From Chlorobiales bacterium (GTDB lineage Bacteria > Bacteroidota > Chlorobiia > Chlorobiales > Chlorobiaceae), in assembly GCA_022360355.1 (NCBI GenBank), contig JAKSCY010000097.1:1-8612 (forward strand): a DNA stretch of 8,612 nucleotides. The letters are read 5' to 3'. The notes under the pieces were generated by a model. The model did no database searches, was not told where the DNA came from, and saw only the letters and a list, made by a program, of their open reading frames with translations. The translations under genes and the position numbers were made by a program. This document shows, piece by piece, positions 1-5,711 of the stretch (within the stretch, counting starts at the first letter, position 1; each line of letters begins with the position of its first letter).

Positions 1-109
1 CTTCATCTTCAGAGATGTCTACCTTGAACGCAGGTGCTGATGGTGTTTGTGTCCTGTCCCAGATGTCATCAAACATTTTGAGTGGGTCTTTCGATAACTT
101 TACTAACAT
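1..109 (-). CDS. hsp20: Hsp20-family small heat-shock protein, N-terminal fragment
   Basis: This is a partial gene too short for most ORF callers. It starts at ATG 109-107, reads leftward off the edge of the window, and 36 codons are visible. The peptide begins [18 protein letters not shown] and continues through a Pro/Ala-rich linker to [11 protein letters not shown]. That is the usual start of a bacterial Hsp20: a short amphipathic N-terminal arm leading into the first strand of the alpha-crystallin domain. The family forms large cytoplasmic oligomers that hold unfolding proteins without using ATP. The start is secured by the only strong ribosome-binding site in the window, six bases upstream. 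It lies downstream of an ArsR-family gene and a SigR-like sigma/anti-sigma pair on the same strand, which suggests a stress-response neighbourhood. The alpha-crystallin domain itself is outside the window, so the call rests on the N-terminal pattern. Confidence 0.8.
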   Translation of the reverse strand, partial: MLVKLSKDPLKMFDDIWDRTQTPSAPAFKVDISEDE

Positions 110-115
110 TGTATT

Positions 116-123
116 CCTCCTTT
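116..123 (-). promoter_or_regulatory. Strong Shine-Dalgarno of hsp20
   Basis: On the minus strand this reads AAAGGAGG, followed by the six-base spacer AATACA and the ATG at 109-107. It is a near-perfect anti-SD match at ideal spacing, and it fixes the start of the small heat-shock gene. No other visible start in the window has a comparable site. Confidence 0.85.
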
Positions 124-172
124 ATATGGTACATTATTAACAACTGTTATTGTCGTTTTTTATGCCATGTGC

Positions 173-209
173 GGCACGCAATATCTTTAATAGCTACAAA
201 ACACGTGCC
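173..209. repeat. Inverted repeat GGCACG/CGTGCC in the hsp20 upstream region
   Basis: GGCACG (173-178) and CGTGCC (204-209) are perfect 6-bp inverted arms 25 bases apart. The right arm coincides with the -24 block of the sigma54-like sequence and contains the palindrome CACGTG (203-208). It could be an operator or a fortuitous repeat; nothing in the sequence decides between them. Confidence 0.3.
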
Positions 210-210
210 A
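195..210 (-). promoter_or_regulatory. Sigma54-like -24/-12 promoter sequence upstream of hsp20
   Basis: On the minus strand, reading 210 down to 195, the sequence is TGGCACG-TGTT-TTGTA. The sigma54 consensus is TGGCACG-N4-TTGC(A/T). The -24 block and the spacing are exact, and the -12 block differs only by T in place of the usual C. A transcript would begin near 184 and leave a leader of about 75 bases before hsp20. I found no good sigma70 or sigma32 (CCCCAT-type) promoter in the same stretch. The missing -12 C is a real weakness, and the window holds no sigma54 activator gene. Confidence 0.3.
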
Positions 211-250
211 AACTTGTTTTGAGCTGTTTTTTGTGCGCAATGCTGTATTA

Positions 251-313
251 TTGTCAATTTTTTCGGCGACAGGTGTGCATATCTGTCAAGGTCTCTGACA
301 TGGGGTATGACAG
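251..313. repeat. Cluster of TGTCA/TGACA half-sites between arsR and hsp20
   Basis: Five related pentamer-like motifs occur within 63 bases: TTGTCAA at 251, CGACAGG at 267, CTGTCAAG at 283, CTGACATG at 295 and ATGACAG at 307. They are in mixed orientation at intervals of about 16, 16, 12 and 12 bases. One pair (CTGTCA 283-288, TGACAG 308-313) is a perfect inverted repeat. The 240-base gap between hsp20 and arsR is otherwise AT-rich. This looks like possible operator material for a DNA-binding protein, but the repeats are short. Confidence 0.3.
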
Positions 314-349
314 AATTGAGGTAAGGGGAGTTGTGTTGTGTGTCGTGAA

Positions 350-727
350 TCAGCTTTCAACCTTCTGAAGCCAACTGAGTCTGTCCTGAAGATTTTCCAC
401 GACGCTTTTGGATGTGAGGTAACAGGCAAAGATAATGCTGTTGTCAGCGATACTGTAATAACATTTTAACCCTTCTTTCCTGCGGTTGACAATACCGTTG
501 TCATGCATCAGGGCAAGATGTTTTGAAACATTGGCCTGGCTTGCACTGATTTCGTTCACAATCTCCTGGACTGTTCTTTCATTTTCGCAAAGCGTTCGGA
601 TAATTTTCAGACGCATAGGCTCGGAAAGCAGCTTGAACCTGTTGGCAACCGCTGTAAGCATCTCTTCAGGCATTCTGAGGTTCCATTTTTTTACTTCGTC
701 TTCCTCAATGGTGAATTTGTTGCCCAT
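350..727 (-). CDS. ArsR/SmtB-family winged-helix repressor
   Basis: This 125-residue protein has the usual length of the ArsR/SmtB family of cytoplasmic dimeric repressors, which release DNA on metal binding or thiol modification. The helix pair starting [17 protein letters not shown] (about residues 27-43) is the family signature. It is followed by the recognition helix-turn-helix (about 51-76, with [13 protein letters not shown]) and the wing (about 79-93). The metal-site signature ELCVCDL is absent. The only cysteines are C47 at the end of the second helix region, C89 in the wing and C102 in the last helix. A dithiol or persulfide switch of the SqrR/BigR type is conceivable, but the first cysteine is offset by about three residues from theirs, so the inducer is unknown. 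No Shine-Dalgarno precedes the ATG. The gene lies between the sigma/anti-sigma pair and hsp20 on the same strand, with a gap on each side, so it probably has its own promoter. Confidence 0.88.
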   Translation of the reverse strand: MGNKFTIEEDEVKKWNLRMPEEMLTAVANRFKLLSEPMRLKIIRTLCENERTVQEIVNEISASQANVSKHLALMHDNGIVNRRKEGLKCYYSIADNSIIFACYLTSKSVVENLQDRLSWLQKVES

Positions 728-795
728 CAGTAAAAGATTGATTCAGTGTTGTTAAGAGTGCTGCATTAAAAGGAGAGTTCGGTTCTTGAGGTGGT

Positions 796-823
796 TATAT
801 AGTTATTTATTCATACAAATCAA
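796..823 (-). promoter_or_regulatory. Candidate sigma70-type promoter of the arsR-family gene
   Basis: On the minus strand TTGATT (823-818) is followed after 16 bases by TATATA (801-796), or after 18 bases by TATAAC. This lies about 70 bases upstream of the arsR-family ATG, in an otherwise AT-rich gap of 173 bases. The -35 matches four of six consensus bases and the -10 five of six. It is plausible, but AT-rich DNA makes such matches common. Confidence 0.35.
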
Positions 824-857
824 ACCCAAAAAGATGTTTTTCTTTTCGCAATGACCA

Positions 858-885
858 GCTTTCTTTTTTTTACCGTAAAGAAAGC
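858..885. repeat. 9-bp inverted repeat downstream of the anti-sigma gene
   Basis: GCTTTCTTT (858-866) and AAAGAAAGC (877-885) are perfect 9-bp arms around a 10-base loop. They start about 16 bases past the anti-sigma stop codon on the minus strand. In that direction the hairpin is not followed by a T-run (TGGTCATTGCG comes next). It may mark the 3' end of the sigma/anti-sigma transcript or slow exonucleases, but it is not a textbook intrinsic terminator. Confidence 0.45.
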
Positions 886-900
886 AATATTTCCGGTGGG

Positions 901-1128
901 TCAGAATAGAGAGTCGGTAAGTTTCAGAACGGAGTTTACCAGGGACTGCGGAGCCTTGAACCTGACAATTTTTTCCCTGATAAGACTTTTTGTTTTTTGA
1001 GCTTCCTTGAATTCACTGAGGCAGGACGGGCATTTCACGATGTGCTTTTCAAAACCCTCTCGTTCTTTCGGCGTCAGCTCTCCGTCGACAGCTGCGCTCA
1101 TAAGTGCCTGGGCTTGTTTGCAATTCAT
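901..1128 (-). CDS. Zinc-binding anti-sigma factor, RsrA/ZAS type
   Basis: With the start at ATG 1128 the protein has 75 residues and begins [10 protein letters not shown]. Its four predicted zinc ligands are C3, H29, C33 and C36, that is C-X25-H-X3-C-X2-C. This is the spacing of the ZAS domain of RsrA, in which zinc and reduced cysteines keep the sigma factor bound and disulfide formation releases it. There is no membrane segment, so it should be soluble. It follows the ECF sigma gene on the same strand, as a cognate anti-sigma normally does. The frame stays open upstream to an ATG at 1233, which would add 35 residues and shorten the gap to the sigma gene from 135 to 30 bases. I prefer 1128 because the family motif starts right there, but neither start has a clear Shine-Dalgarno. 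The family is well supported; the exact start is open. Confidence 0.82.
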   Translation of the reverse strand: MNCKQAQALMSAAVDGELTPKEREGFEKHIVKCPSCLSEFKEAQKTKSLIREKIVRFKAPQSLVNSVLKLTDSLF

Positions 1129-1263
1129 TGTACTGATTAATTCGTGTGTTACAGCGCGCCTGAAGAATGCTTTGACAAGCCGGGAACCGTTTTGATCCGG
1201 TTGTTGAGCACTTCCTTCCCTTGAGCAAAGCATCTCATTTTTATACGCGCCTTTATGTGAATA

Positions 1264-1893
1264 TTACGGGGTTTCCTCATTGTCGGTGTTGTACCCGTAT
1301 TTTTTTGCAAACTCATTCAGCTTGCTGCGTAAAAGCTTTCTTCCCCTGTATAGCCTGGATCTTACAGTTCCTATAGGGCTTTCAACCATGTTTGCAATTT
1401 CTTCATAAGTAAAACCTTCAATATCACATAACTGTATCACTTCTTTAAACTCTTCAGGCAATGAATTAAGAGCTTGATATACTTCATCATGCATCAGGGA
1501 CCTGAAATAACCTGCGTTAAGGTCCTCGCTGTCGCTTTGGGTGTCCTTGATGGAATGATAAAAGTCCTTGATCAGATCATAGTCAACTTTCCCCGGTTCA
1601 CGTGCGTTTTTCCTGAATTTGTTGATATAATTGTTTTTAAGGATTTTAAACAGCCATGCCTTGCAGTTTGTTCCCTTTTCAAAAGAATCAAAAAATTTAT
1701 ATGCCTTGAGATAGGTTTCCTGTACCAGGTCATGAGCATCGTCAGGATTCATCGACAGATGCAATGCATAGTTGTAGAGTGCATTGATGTGTTCAACCGC
1801 TTCTTCCTGGAACTCCTGCTGTTTGATTTTTTCCTTCTCGGAAAGTGCGCTTTTTTGTGCCGGAGTGTTTTTTTTATGCGGGGAACTCGTCAT
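1264..1893 (-). CDS. ECF sigma factor, SigR/RpoE type
   Basis: This 209-residue group 4 sigma factor directs RNA polymerase to a stress regulon. A charged N-terminal tail (1-30) leads to region 2 (about 31-98), which includes [17 protein letters not shown] and [23 protein letters not shown] linker (100-135) leads to region 4 (about 136-192) with [20 protein letters not shown] and the HTH ending [15 protein letters not shown]. The REP after region 2 and the wording of region 4 are those of the SigR (ECF12-like) group, which pairs with zinc anti-sigma factors of the RsrA type and answers thiol oxidation. The next gene downstream encodes just such an anti-sigma. The gene is divergent from crtH. 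No Shine-Dalgarno precedes the ATG, and no GGAAT-N18-GTT SigR-type promoter is visible upstream, so autoregulation is unproven. Confidence 0.93.
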   Translation of the reverse strand: MTSSPHKKNTPAQKSALSEKEKIKQQEFQEEAVEHINALYNYALHLSMNPDDAHDLVQETYLKAYKFFDSFEKGTNCKAWLFKILKNNYINKFRKNAREPGKVDYDLIKDFYHSIKDTQSDSEDLNAGYFRSLMHDEVYQALNSLPEEFKEVIQLCDIEGFTYEEIANMVESPIGTVRSRLYRGRKLLRSKLNEFAKKYGYNTDNEETP

Positions 1894-1928
1894 GTTCGTG
1901 GCTCGATAAGTGTTCGTTGAACTTGTTC
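1894..1928. repeat. GTTC/GAAC half-site repeats in the sigma-factor leader
   Basis: Just upstream of the sigma ATG, the plus strand carries GTTCG at 1894 and again at 1912. The second copy begins the sequence GTTCGTTGAACTTGTTC (1912-1928), that is GTTC-N3-GAAC-N2-GTTC. Overlapping inverted half-sites in a 5' leader could be an operator or an RNA structure. Confidence 0.3.
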
Positions 1929-1981
1929 ATTCTCATTATTAACTATTATTCATACAGTAAGCTAATTATAATATAAGAATC

Positions 1982-1990
1982 TGTTATAAT
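1982..1990 (+). promoter_or_regulatory. Extended -10 promoter of crtH
   Basis: TGTTATAAT (1982-1990) is an exact extended -10 element (TGnTATAAT), 34 bases before the crtH ATG, and predicts a start near 1997 and a leader of about 28 bases. No good -35 is present at 17 bases, which extended -10 promoters can tolerate. Two further TATAAT hexamers occur at 1967-1972 and 2021-2026; the latter overlaps the start codon and cannot serve crtH. The divergent sigma gene must use the same AT-rich stretch, but I could not choose a promoter for it. Confidence 0.55.
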
Positions 1991-2024
1991 AGAGTTTAGG
2001 GCAAAAAAACAGAGTCTTTTTATA

Positions 2025-3536
2025 ATGGCATATTCTGCAGATGTTATCATTGTCGGGTCGGGCATTGGCGGACTTACGGCGGCTGCACTTCTCCAGGAGC
2101 GCGGATTTTCCACGCTTACTTTTGAAAAGAACAAGTACCCCGGAGGAAGTTGTGCGTCATTCACGCGTCAGGGGTATACGTTTGATGTCGGGGCTTCTGT
2201 CTTTTATGGCTTTTCAGGGGACGACAAGAGCGGGACACTCAATCTTCATACAAGGATATTTAACAGGCTTGGGGTCGATGTCCGTACCATTCCGGACCCC
2301 GTTCAGATTCATTACCATTTGCCAAACGGGTTTGAAGTTCCTGTTTTTTATGAGAAAGACAGGTTTCTCGGCATCCTGATACGCCGTTTTCCTCATCAGG
2401 AGGCAGGTATACGGGCTTTTTACCAGGAACTCGAGTCAGTCTATGATATTCTCAGTGCGCTGCCGGCAGGCTCGCTGGAGGATTTTGTGCATGTTATACA
2501 GGTTGGTGCGGGAAATCCTGGAAAAACAATGGCCCTTGCCCTGAAGACGTTTCAGTCGATGGGTAAGGTTGCAAGAAAATATATCACGGATGAGGAGCTT
2601 CTTCAGTTCATTGATATGGAGTCCTATTCCTGGGCAGTTCAGGATGCGGTGTCGACACCTCTTGTCAATGCGGGTATCTGCCTCGCTGACAGGCATCATG
2701 GCGGTATCAACTATCCTGTAGGAGGTGCGGGAGCGATTCCTGCAGCTTTATGTGAAGGCATAAAAAAGTTCGGGGGCGCAGTGAAATACAGCTGCGATGT
2801 GGAAGAGATTATTCTGAAAGACGGGAGAGCAGAGGGGGTAAGGCTGAGTAACGGAGAGGTTTTTACGGGCAGGGCGGTGATATCCAATGCTACAGTGTGG
2901 GATACATTCAACCGTCTGGTAAAAGACCCCCGTTACAACATCCCTGAAAACAGGTTTCTTCGTGCTCCAAGCTGGTTCCAGCTCTATCTCGGTGTCGATG
3001 CCGATGTGGTTCCCGAAGGATTTCATGTGCATCATATTCTTGTTGATGACTGGGAGCGTTACAGCGAGATCGGCGGTACGATATATTTTTCCACACCATC
3101 GGTTCTTGATGCTTCTGTTGCGCCTGAAGGCAAGCATGCTGTGCATGTATTTGTTACGGATGAAGTGCACCGCTGGAACAGCTATAGAAGGGGGGATAGT
3201 GCTTATAAGAAGGCCAAGGAGGCATTTGGTGCTTCGGTGATAAAGAGAACCGAAAAAATTCTTCCGGGACTCGGCGATGCCCTTAAGGTAAAAGTCCTTG
3301 CAACACCGTTAACCAATCAGCGTTATCTTAACCGGTACAAGGGGTCGTATGGGCCCTTGCTGTACCCCGGTCAGAATGTTCTGCAGAAACCCCAGAACCG
3401 AACAGCGGTAAAGAATCTTTACGCCACAGGGGACAGCACATTTCCGGGACAGGGGGTTATAGCCGTGACCTATTCGGGTGTGTCCTGTGCGTCTTATGTG
3501 GCAAGGAAGCTGGGAAGTCCCCTGGATTATCTTTAG
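2025..3536 (+). CDS. crtH: Carotenoid (prolycopene) isomerase CrtH
   Basis: This 503-residue FAD-dependent enzyme matches the length of cyanobacterial CrtH and plant CRTISO. The family turns poly-cis-lycopene, made by the CrtP/CrtQ desaturases, into all-trans lycopene for carotenoid synthesis. The N-terminus has the dinucleotide-binding fold DVIIVGSGIGGLTAA (G11-S-G-I-G-G16), then an acidic residue after the second strand (E34) and the YPGG motif (38-41). The C-terminus has the flavin-contacting stretch NLYATGDSTFPGQG (464-477), typical of phytoene-desaturase-like proteins. The carotenoid oxidoreductase CrtI has the same fold, but the central sequence (for example the PVGGAGAIP stretch) and the green sulfur bacterial setting favour the isomerase. 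It is the only plus-strand gene, divergent from the sigma factor and convergent with ald, and probably transcribed alone. No Shine-Dalgarno is present; the start is fixed by the FAD motif close behind it. Confidence 0.9.
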   Translation: MAYSADVIIVGSGIGGLTAAALLQERGFSTLTFEKNKYPGGSCASFTRQGYTFDVGASVFYGFSGDDKSGTLNLHTRIFNRLGVDVRTIPDPVQIHYHLPNGFEVPVFYEKDRFLGILIRRFPHQEAGIRAFYQELESVYDILSALPAGSLEDFVHVIQVGAGNPGKTMALALKTFQSMGKVARKYITDEELLQFIDMESYSWAVQDAVSTPLVNAGICLADRHHGGINYPVGGAGAIPAALCEGIKKFGGAVKYSCDVEEIILKDGRAEGVRLSNGEVFTGRAVISNATVWDTFNRLVKDPRYNIPENRFLRAPSWFQLYLGVDADVVPEGFHVHHILVDDWERYSEIGGTIYFSTPSVLDASVAPEGKHAVHVFVTDEVHRWNSYRRGDSAYKKAKEAFGASVIKRTEKILPGLGDALKVKVLATPLTNQRYLNRYKGSYGPLLYPGQNVLQKPQNRTAVKNLYATGDSTFPGQGVIAVTYSGVSCASYVARKLGSPLDYL

Positions 3537-3641
3537 GGCACCTCAATGTATGTATTCCGCGATTCAATTGCCTCGTTGATCCCGGCTTGTCATGATACTC
3601 TCCCGATAAAATCGGGACTCATGACGATAAACTGAGGTGCC
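3537..3641. repeat. 105-bp palindromic element with terminal inverted repeats after crtH
   Basis: The element begins at the base after the crtH stop codon. Its ends are perfect 9-bp inverted repeats, GGCACCTCA (3537-3545) and TGAGGTGCC (3633-3641). Nested inside are GTCATGA (3589-3595) with TCATGAC (3619-3625), and CCCGAT (3602-3607) with ATCGGG (3611-3616) around an AAA loop. TTTAG occurs on both sides (3532-3536 and 3643-3647, the right copy offset by one T), as a target-site duplication might. The T4 run after the right arm also lets it work as a crtH terminator. It occupies most of the 141-base gap between convergent crtH and ald. It may be a small non-autonomous mobile or dispersed repeat, or a branched terminator; the second role does not exclude the first. 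Confidence 0.6.
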
Positions 3642-3677
3642 TTTTAGAGGAAAAATGTTCCAAAAAACTTTTTGCGG

Positions 3678-4898
3678 TTACCCGGTTGCCAGCAGCATAT
3701 CAATCTCACGGCAGGGCAGGCCGGTAATCTCGGCCAGGGGTTTCTGAGTAACATACCCTTTGAATGCATACGTCCCTTTACGCAGACTGTGGCTGTTCCA
3801 AAGGATTTCCGTGATGGTTTCATGCGCCGTGAGTTTTATCAGGAATGGCAGCAATGTATTGGTCAGGGCAAACGATGCCGTTCTTGCGACGGCTGAAGGC
3901 ATGTTCGGCACACAGTAGTGGGTAACACCGTGCTTGACGAATATGGGGTTTGTATGTGTTGTGTGTCTGCTGGTTTCAAAACAGGCTCCCTGATCAATCG
4001 AAACGTCAATAATAACCGAACCGGGTCTCATTGTTTTTATGACACCTTCACTGACAATGGGTTTGATGAGTTTCTGTTTCGGGCTGAGTGCCCCTATCAT
4101 CACATCGGATACTTTTGCAAGTTCAGAAATGTAATGGTCGTTGGCGATGGCAGTAACTATGTGGCGATTGAAAAATGCCTCAAAACGGCGTAGCCGGTTG
4201 ATTTCCTTGTCGATAACGGTTACCTGCGCGCCGAGTCCCAGTGCATCCTGTGCGGCGAACAAGCCCACTGTTCCGGCACCGATAATGGTGATATGTGCAG
4301 GAGGCACACCGGCAATGCCTCCAAGCAGAACCCCGCTTCCCCCGTAACCTGTTTCAAGATATTTCGCTGCGGTCTGAATGGCGAGGGAGCCGGCTATTTC
4401 GCTCAGCGTCCTCACGATAGGCAGCTCCCCATCCCTGGTTTCAATAAACTCAAACCCGAGGGCAGTGATGTTTTTTTTAAGAAATGTACTGATAAGGGGT
4501 TCGCTGACAGATCCGAGATGAAGCGCTGAAATGAGCATCTGACCTGTTTTGAAGAGAGGCGCTTCTTCAGGTTGTGGAGGAAAGACTTTTACAATGACAT
4601 TTGCGTTGTCGTAAAGTGCGGTCTGGGAATCCGTAAGATACCCGCCGGCCTCGGCATATTCCTCGTCTGAAAAATTGCTTGCAAAGCCGGCATTTTTTTC
4701 AATCAGTACCCGTACACCGTTTTCATTGAGGATTTTGACTCCTGCCGGGGAGAGTGAGACCCTGCGTTCGTCGTTAGCACGTTCCTTTGGGATACCCAGG
4801 GTTATGTTCATCCTTTTCTCAGGCTTGATGAGCCATCGTTCGAGGGTTTTGACGCCCAGATCGAATTCTATGCCTTCAAATTCTCCGCTGTATCCCAT
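3678..4898 (-). CDS. ald: Alanine dehydrogenase
   Basis: Ald catalyses NAD-dependent interconversion of L-alanine with pyruvate and ammonium in the cytoplasm. The chain from M30 matches the whole family: GIPKERANDERRVSLSP with substrate Arg R46, catalytic K104 in VIVKVFPP, catalytic H127 in SALHLG, Rossmann motif GAGTVG (207-212), and D302 in DVSIDQGACFE. The closing HYCVPNMPSAVARTASFALT resembles the version found in Bacteroidetes. The chosen start (4898) adds 29 residues before the usual N-terminus. Related Bacteroidetes/Chlorobi enzymes also carry N-terminal extensions, so I kept it, but no Shine-Dalgarno supports it. The ATG at 4811 would give a conventional 377-residue enzyme, near the usual 370. 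It lies 64 bases after sdhB and is probably cotranscribed with it, and it converges on crtH. A T6 run follows the stop but the hairpin before it is weak. Confidence 0.94.
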   Translation of the reverse strand: MGYSGEFEGIEFDLGVKTLERWLIKPEKRMNITLGIPKERANDERRVSLSPAGVKILNENGVRVLIEKNAGFASNFSDEEYAEAGGYLTDSQTALYDNANVIVKVFPPQPEEAPLFKTGQMLISALHLGSVSEPLISTFLKKNITALGFEFIETRDGELPIVRTLSEIAGSLAIQTAAKYLETGYGGSGVLLGGIAGVPPAHITIIGAGTVGLFAAQDALGLGAQVTVIDKEINRLRRFEAFFNRHIVTAIANDHYISELAKVSDVMIGALSPKQKLIKPIVSEGVIKTMRPGSVIIDVSIDQGACFETSRHTTHTNPIFVKHGVTHYCVPNMPSAVARTASFALTNTLLPFLIKLTAHETITEILWNSHSLRKGTYAFKGYVTQKPLAEITGLPCREIDMLLATG

Positions 4899-4953
4899 CG
4901 TGTTTTCGAGGTGTTTTTGTGGTCAGGGCTGCTGTTGCGTAAGGGCTGGTCTC

Positions 4954-4972
4954 CGGGTTTGGTCAAAACCCG
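4954..4972. repeat. Hairpin with the sdhB stop codon in its loop
   Basis: CGGGTTT (4954-4960) and AAACCCG (4966-4972) form a perfect 7-bp stem around a 5-base loop. On the minus strand the loop reads TGACC and its TGA is the sdhB stop codon. No T-run follows in the direction of transcription, so a simple intrinsic terminator is unlikely. Confidence 0.6.
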
Positions 4973-5658
4973 AAAGATGCTTTTTTAAGCCGGGTAATGT
5001 GCCAGGTGATATCAATTTCCTTGGGACAGGCTTCAACACAATTATATGCTGTATAACACTTCCAGATGCCGTGGTCCGAGCCTACCTTTTCGAGCCGTTC
5101 CTGTTGTGCCTGGTCGCGGGAGTCAAAAATAAACCTGTAGGCTTTCAAAAGGGCAGCAGGTCCAAGATAACTCTCGTTTGCCCAGGAGGTAGGGCAGGCA
5201 TATGAACAGGCCCCGCAGAGAATACACCGGGTCGATTCCTCGATGATCTCATGTTCGGCAGGACTTTGCAGGCGCTCTCTGTCGGGAGGAGGTTCGTGAT
5301 TGACCAGGTAGGGCATGATGTCCCGGTATTTTTTCCAGAAAAAATCCGTATTGATTACGAGATCCTTTTCGACGGGTGCTCCCGGAAGGGGTTCGACCCT
5401 GATGCTGTTGCTTTTCAGATCTTTCACCAAGGTTGAACATGCAAGCCTGTTTTCGCCGTTTATGAGCATTGCATCGCTTCCGCATACGCCATGCCCGCAG
5501 GATTTTCTCAATGCAATCGTACTGTCCTGTTCGGCCTTGATTTTCAGCAATACATCCAGCACTCTTTCATGAGGAGCGGCGTCTGTGAAAAATTCTTTGT
5601 AGTAGGGTGATGCATCTTTTTCAGGATCAAAGCGCAAAATTACAACCGAATACACCAT
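4963..5658 (-). CDS. sdhB: Succinate dehydrogenase/fumarate reductase iron-sulfur subunit
   Basis: This 231-residue subunit carries electrons between the flavoprotein SdhA/FrdA and the quinone site of the membrane subunit. In green sulfur bacteria the enzyme serves as fumarate reductase of the reductive TCA cycle. All three clusters are visible. The N-terminal ferredoxin domain binds [2Fe-2S] through C54, C59, D62 and C74, with Asp as third ligand as in E. coli SdhB. The C-terminal domain has C145-X2-C148-X2-C151-X3-C155-P for [4Fe-4S] and [3Fe-4S], with C201, C207 and C211 in CYTAYNCVEACPKE. Length is normal. It lies 38 bases after csmI and 64 before ald on the same strand. The partner genes sdhA/frdA and sdhC are not in the window, so this subunit is genetically separate from them. 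An AGGA 13 bases before the ATG is too distant to be a good ribosome-binding site. Confidence 0.95.
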   Translation of the reverse strand: MVYSVVILRFDPEKDASPYYKEFFTDAAPHERVLDVLLKIKAEQDSTIALRKSCGHGVCGSDAMLINGENRLACSTLVKDLKSNSIRVEPLPGAPVEKDLVINTDFFWKKYRDIMPYLVNHEPPPDRERLQSPAEHEIIEESTRCILCGACSYACPTSWANESYLGPAALLKAYRFIFDSRDQAQQERLEKVGSDHGIWKCYTAYNCVEACPKEIDITWHITRLKKASFGF

Positions 5659-5673
5659 GTCGTATCTGTTAGT

Positions 5674-5711
5674 CCTGCATGTAAAAAGCTTTGGAGCTAT
5701 TTTTTTGCAGG
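5674..5711. repeat. Long imperfect hairpin over the csmI stop codon
   Basis: The outer arms are CCTGCA (5674-5679) and TGCAGG (5706-5711). After a small internal loop come AAAA/TTTT and then AGCT (5687-5690) with AGCT (5695-5698), with one bulged A and a TTGG loop. The csmI stop TAG (minus strand, 5699-5697) lies in the inner stem. It fills most of the 38-base csmI-sdhB spacer. Read on the minus strand, the inner stem is followed by T5, so partial termination between csmI and sdhB is possible. Confidence 0.5.

Noticed and set aside
150..368. 72-residue plus-strand ORF in the hsp20/arsR gap
   Set aside because: It is Cys- and Phe-rich and low in complexity, has no ribosome-binding site, overlaps the probable hsp20 promoter and the arsR 3' end, and shows no motif.
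858..885. Intrinsic terminator of the sigma/anti-sigma operon
   Set aside because: The stem is good but A/T-dominated, and no T-run follows on the minus strand, so I recorded it only as an inverted repeat.
1474..1920. 148-residue plus-strand ORF opposite the sigma factor
   Set aside because: It is a shadow of the ECF sigma gene, whose conserved regions fill the same DNA on the other strand.
2021..2026. TATAAT hexamer as the crtH promoter
   Set aside because: It overlaps the crtH start codon; the extended -10 at 1982-1990 is placed properly instead.
2748..3170. 140-residue minus-strand ORF inside crtH
   Set aside because: It is antisense to a continuous, fully conserved crtH frame and has no family signature.
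4675..5205. 176-residue plus-strand ORF over the ald/sdhB junction
   Set aside because: It lies antisense to two genes with complete family motifs, and its translation shows no recognisable domain.
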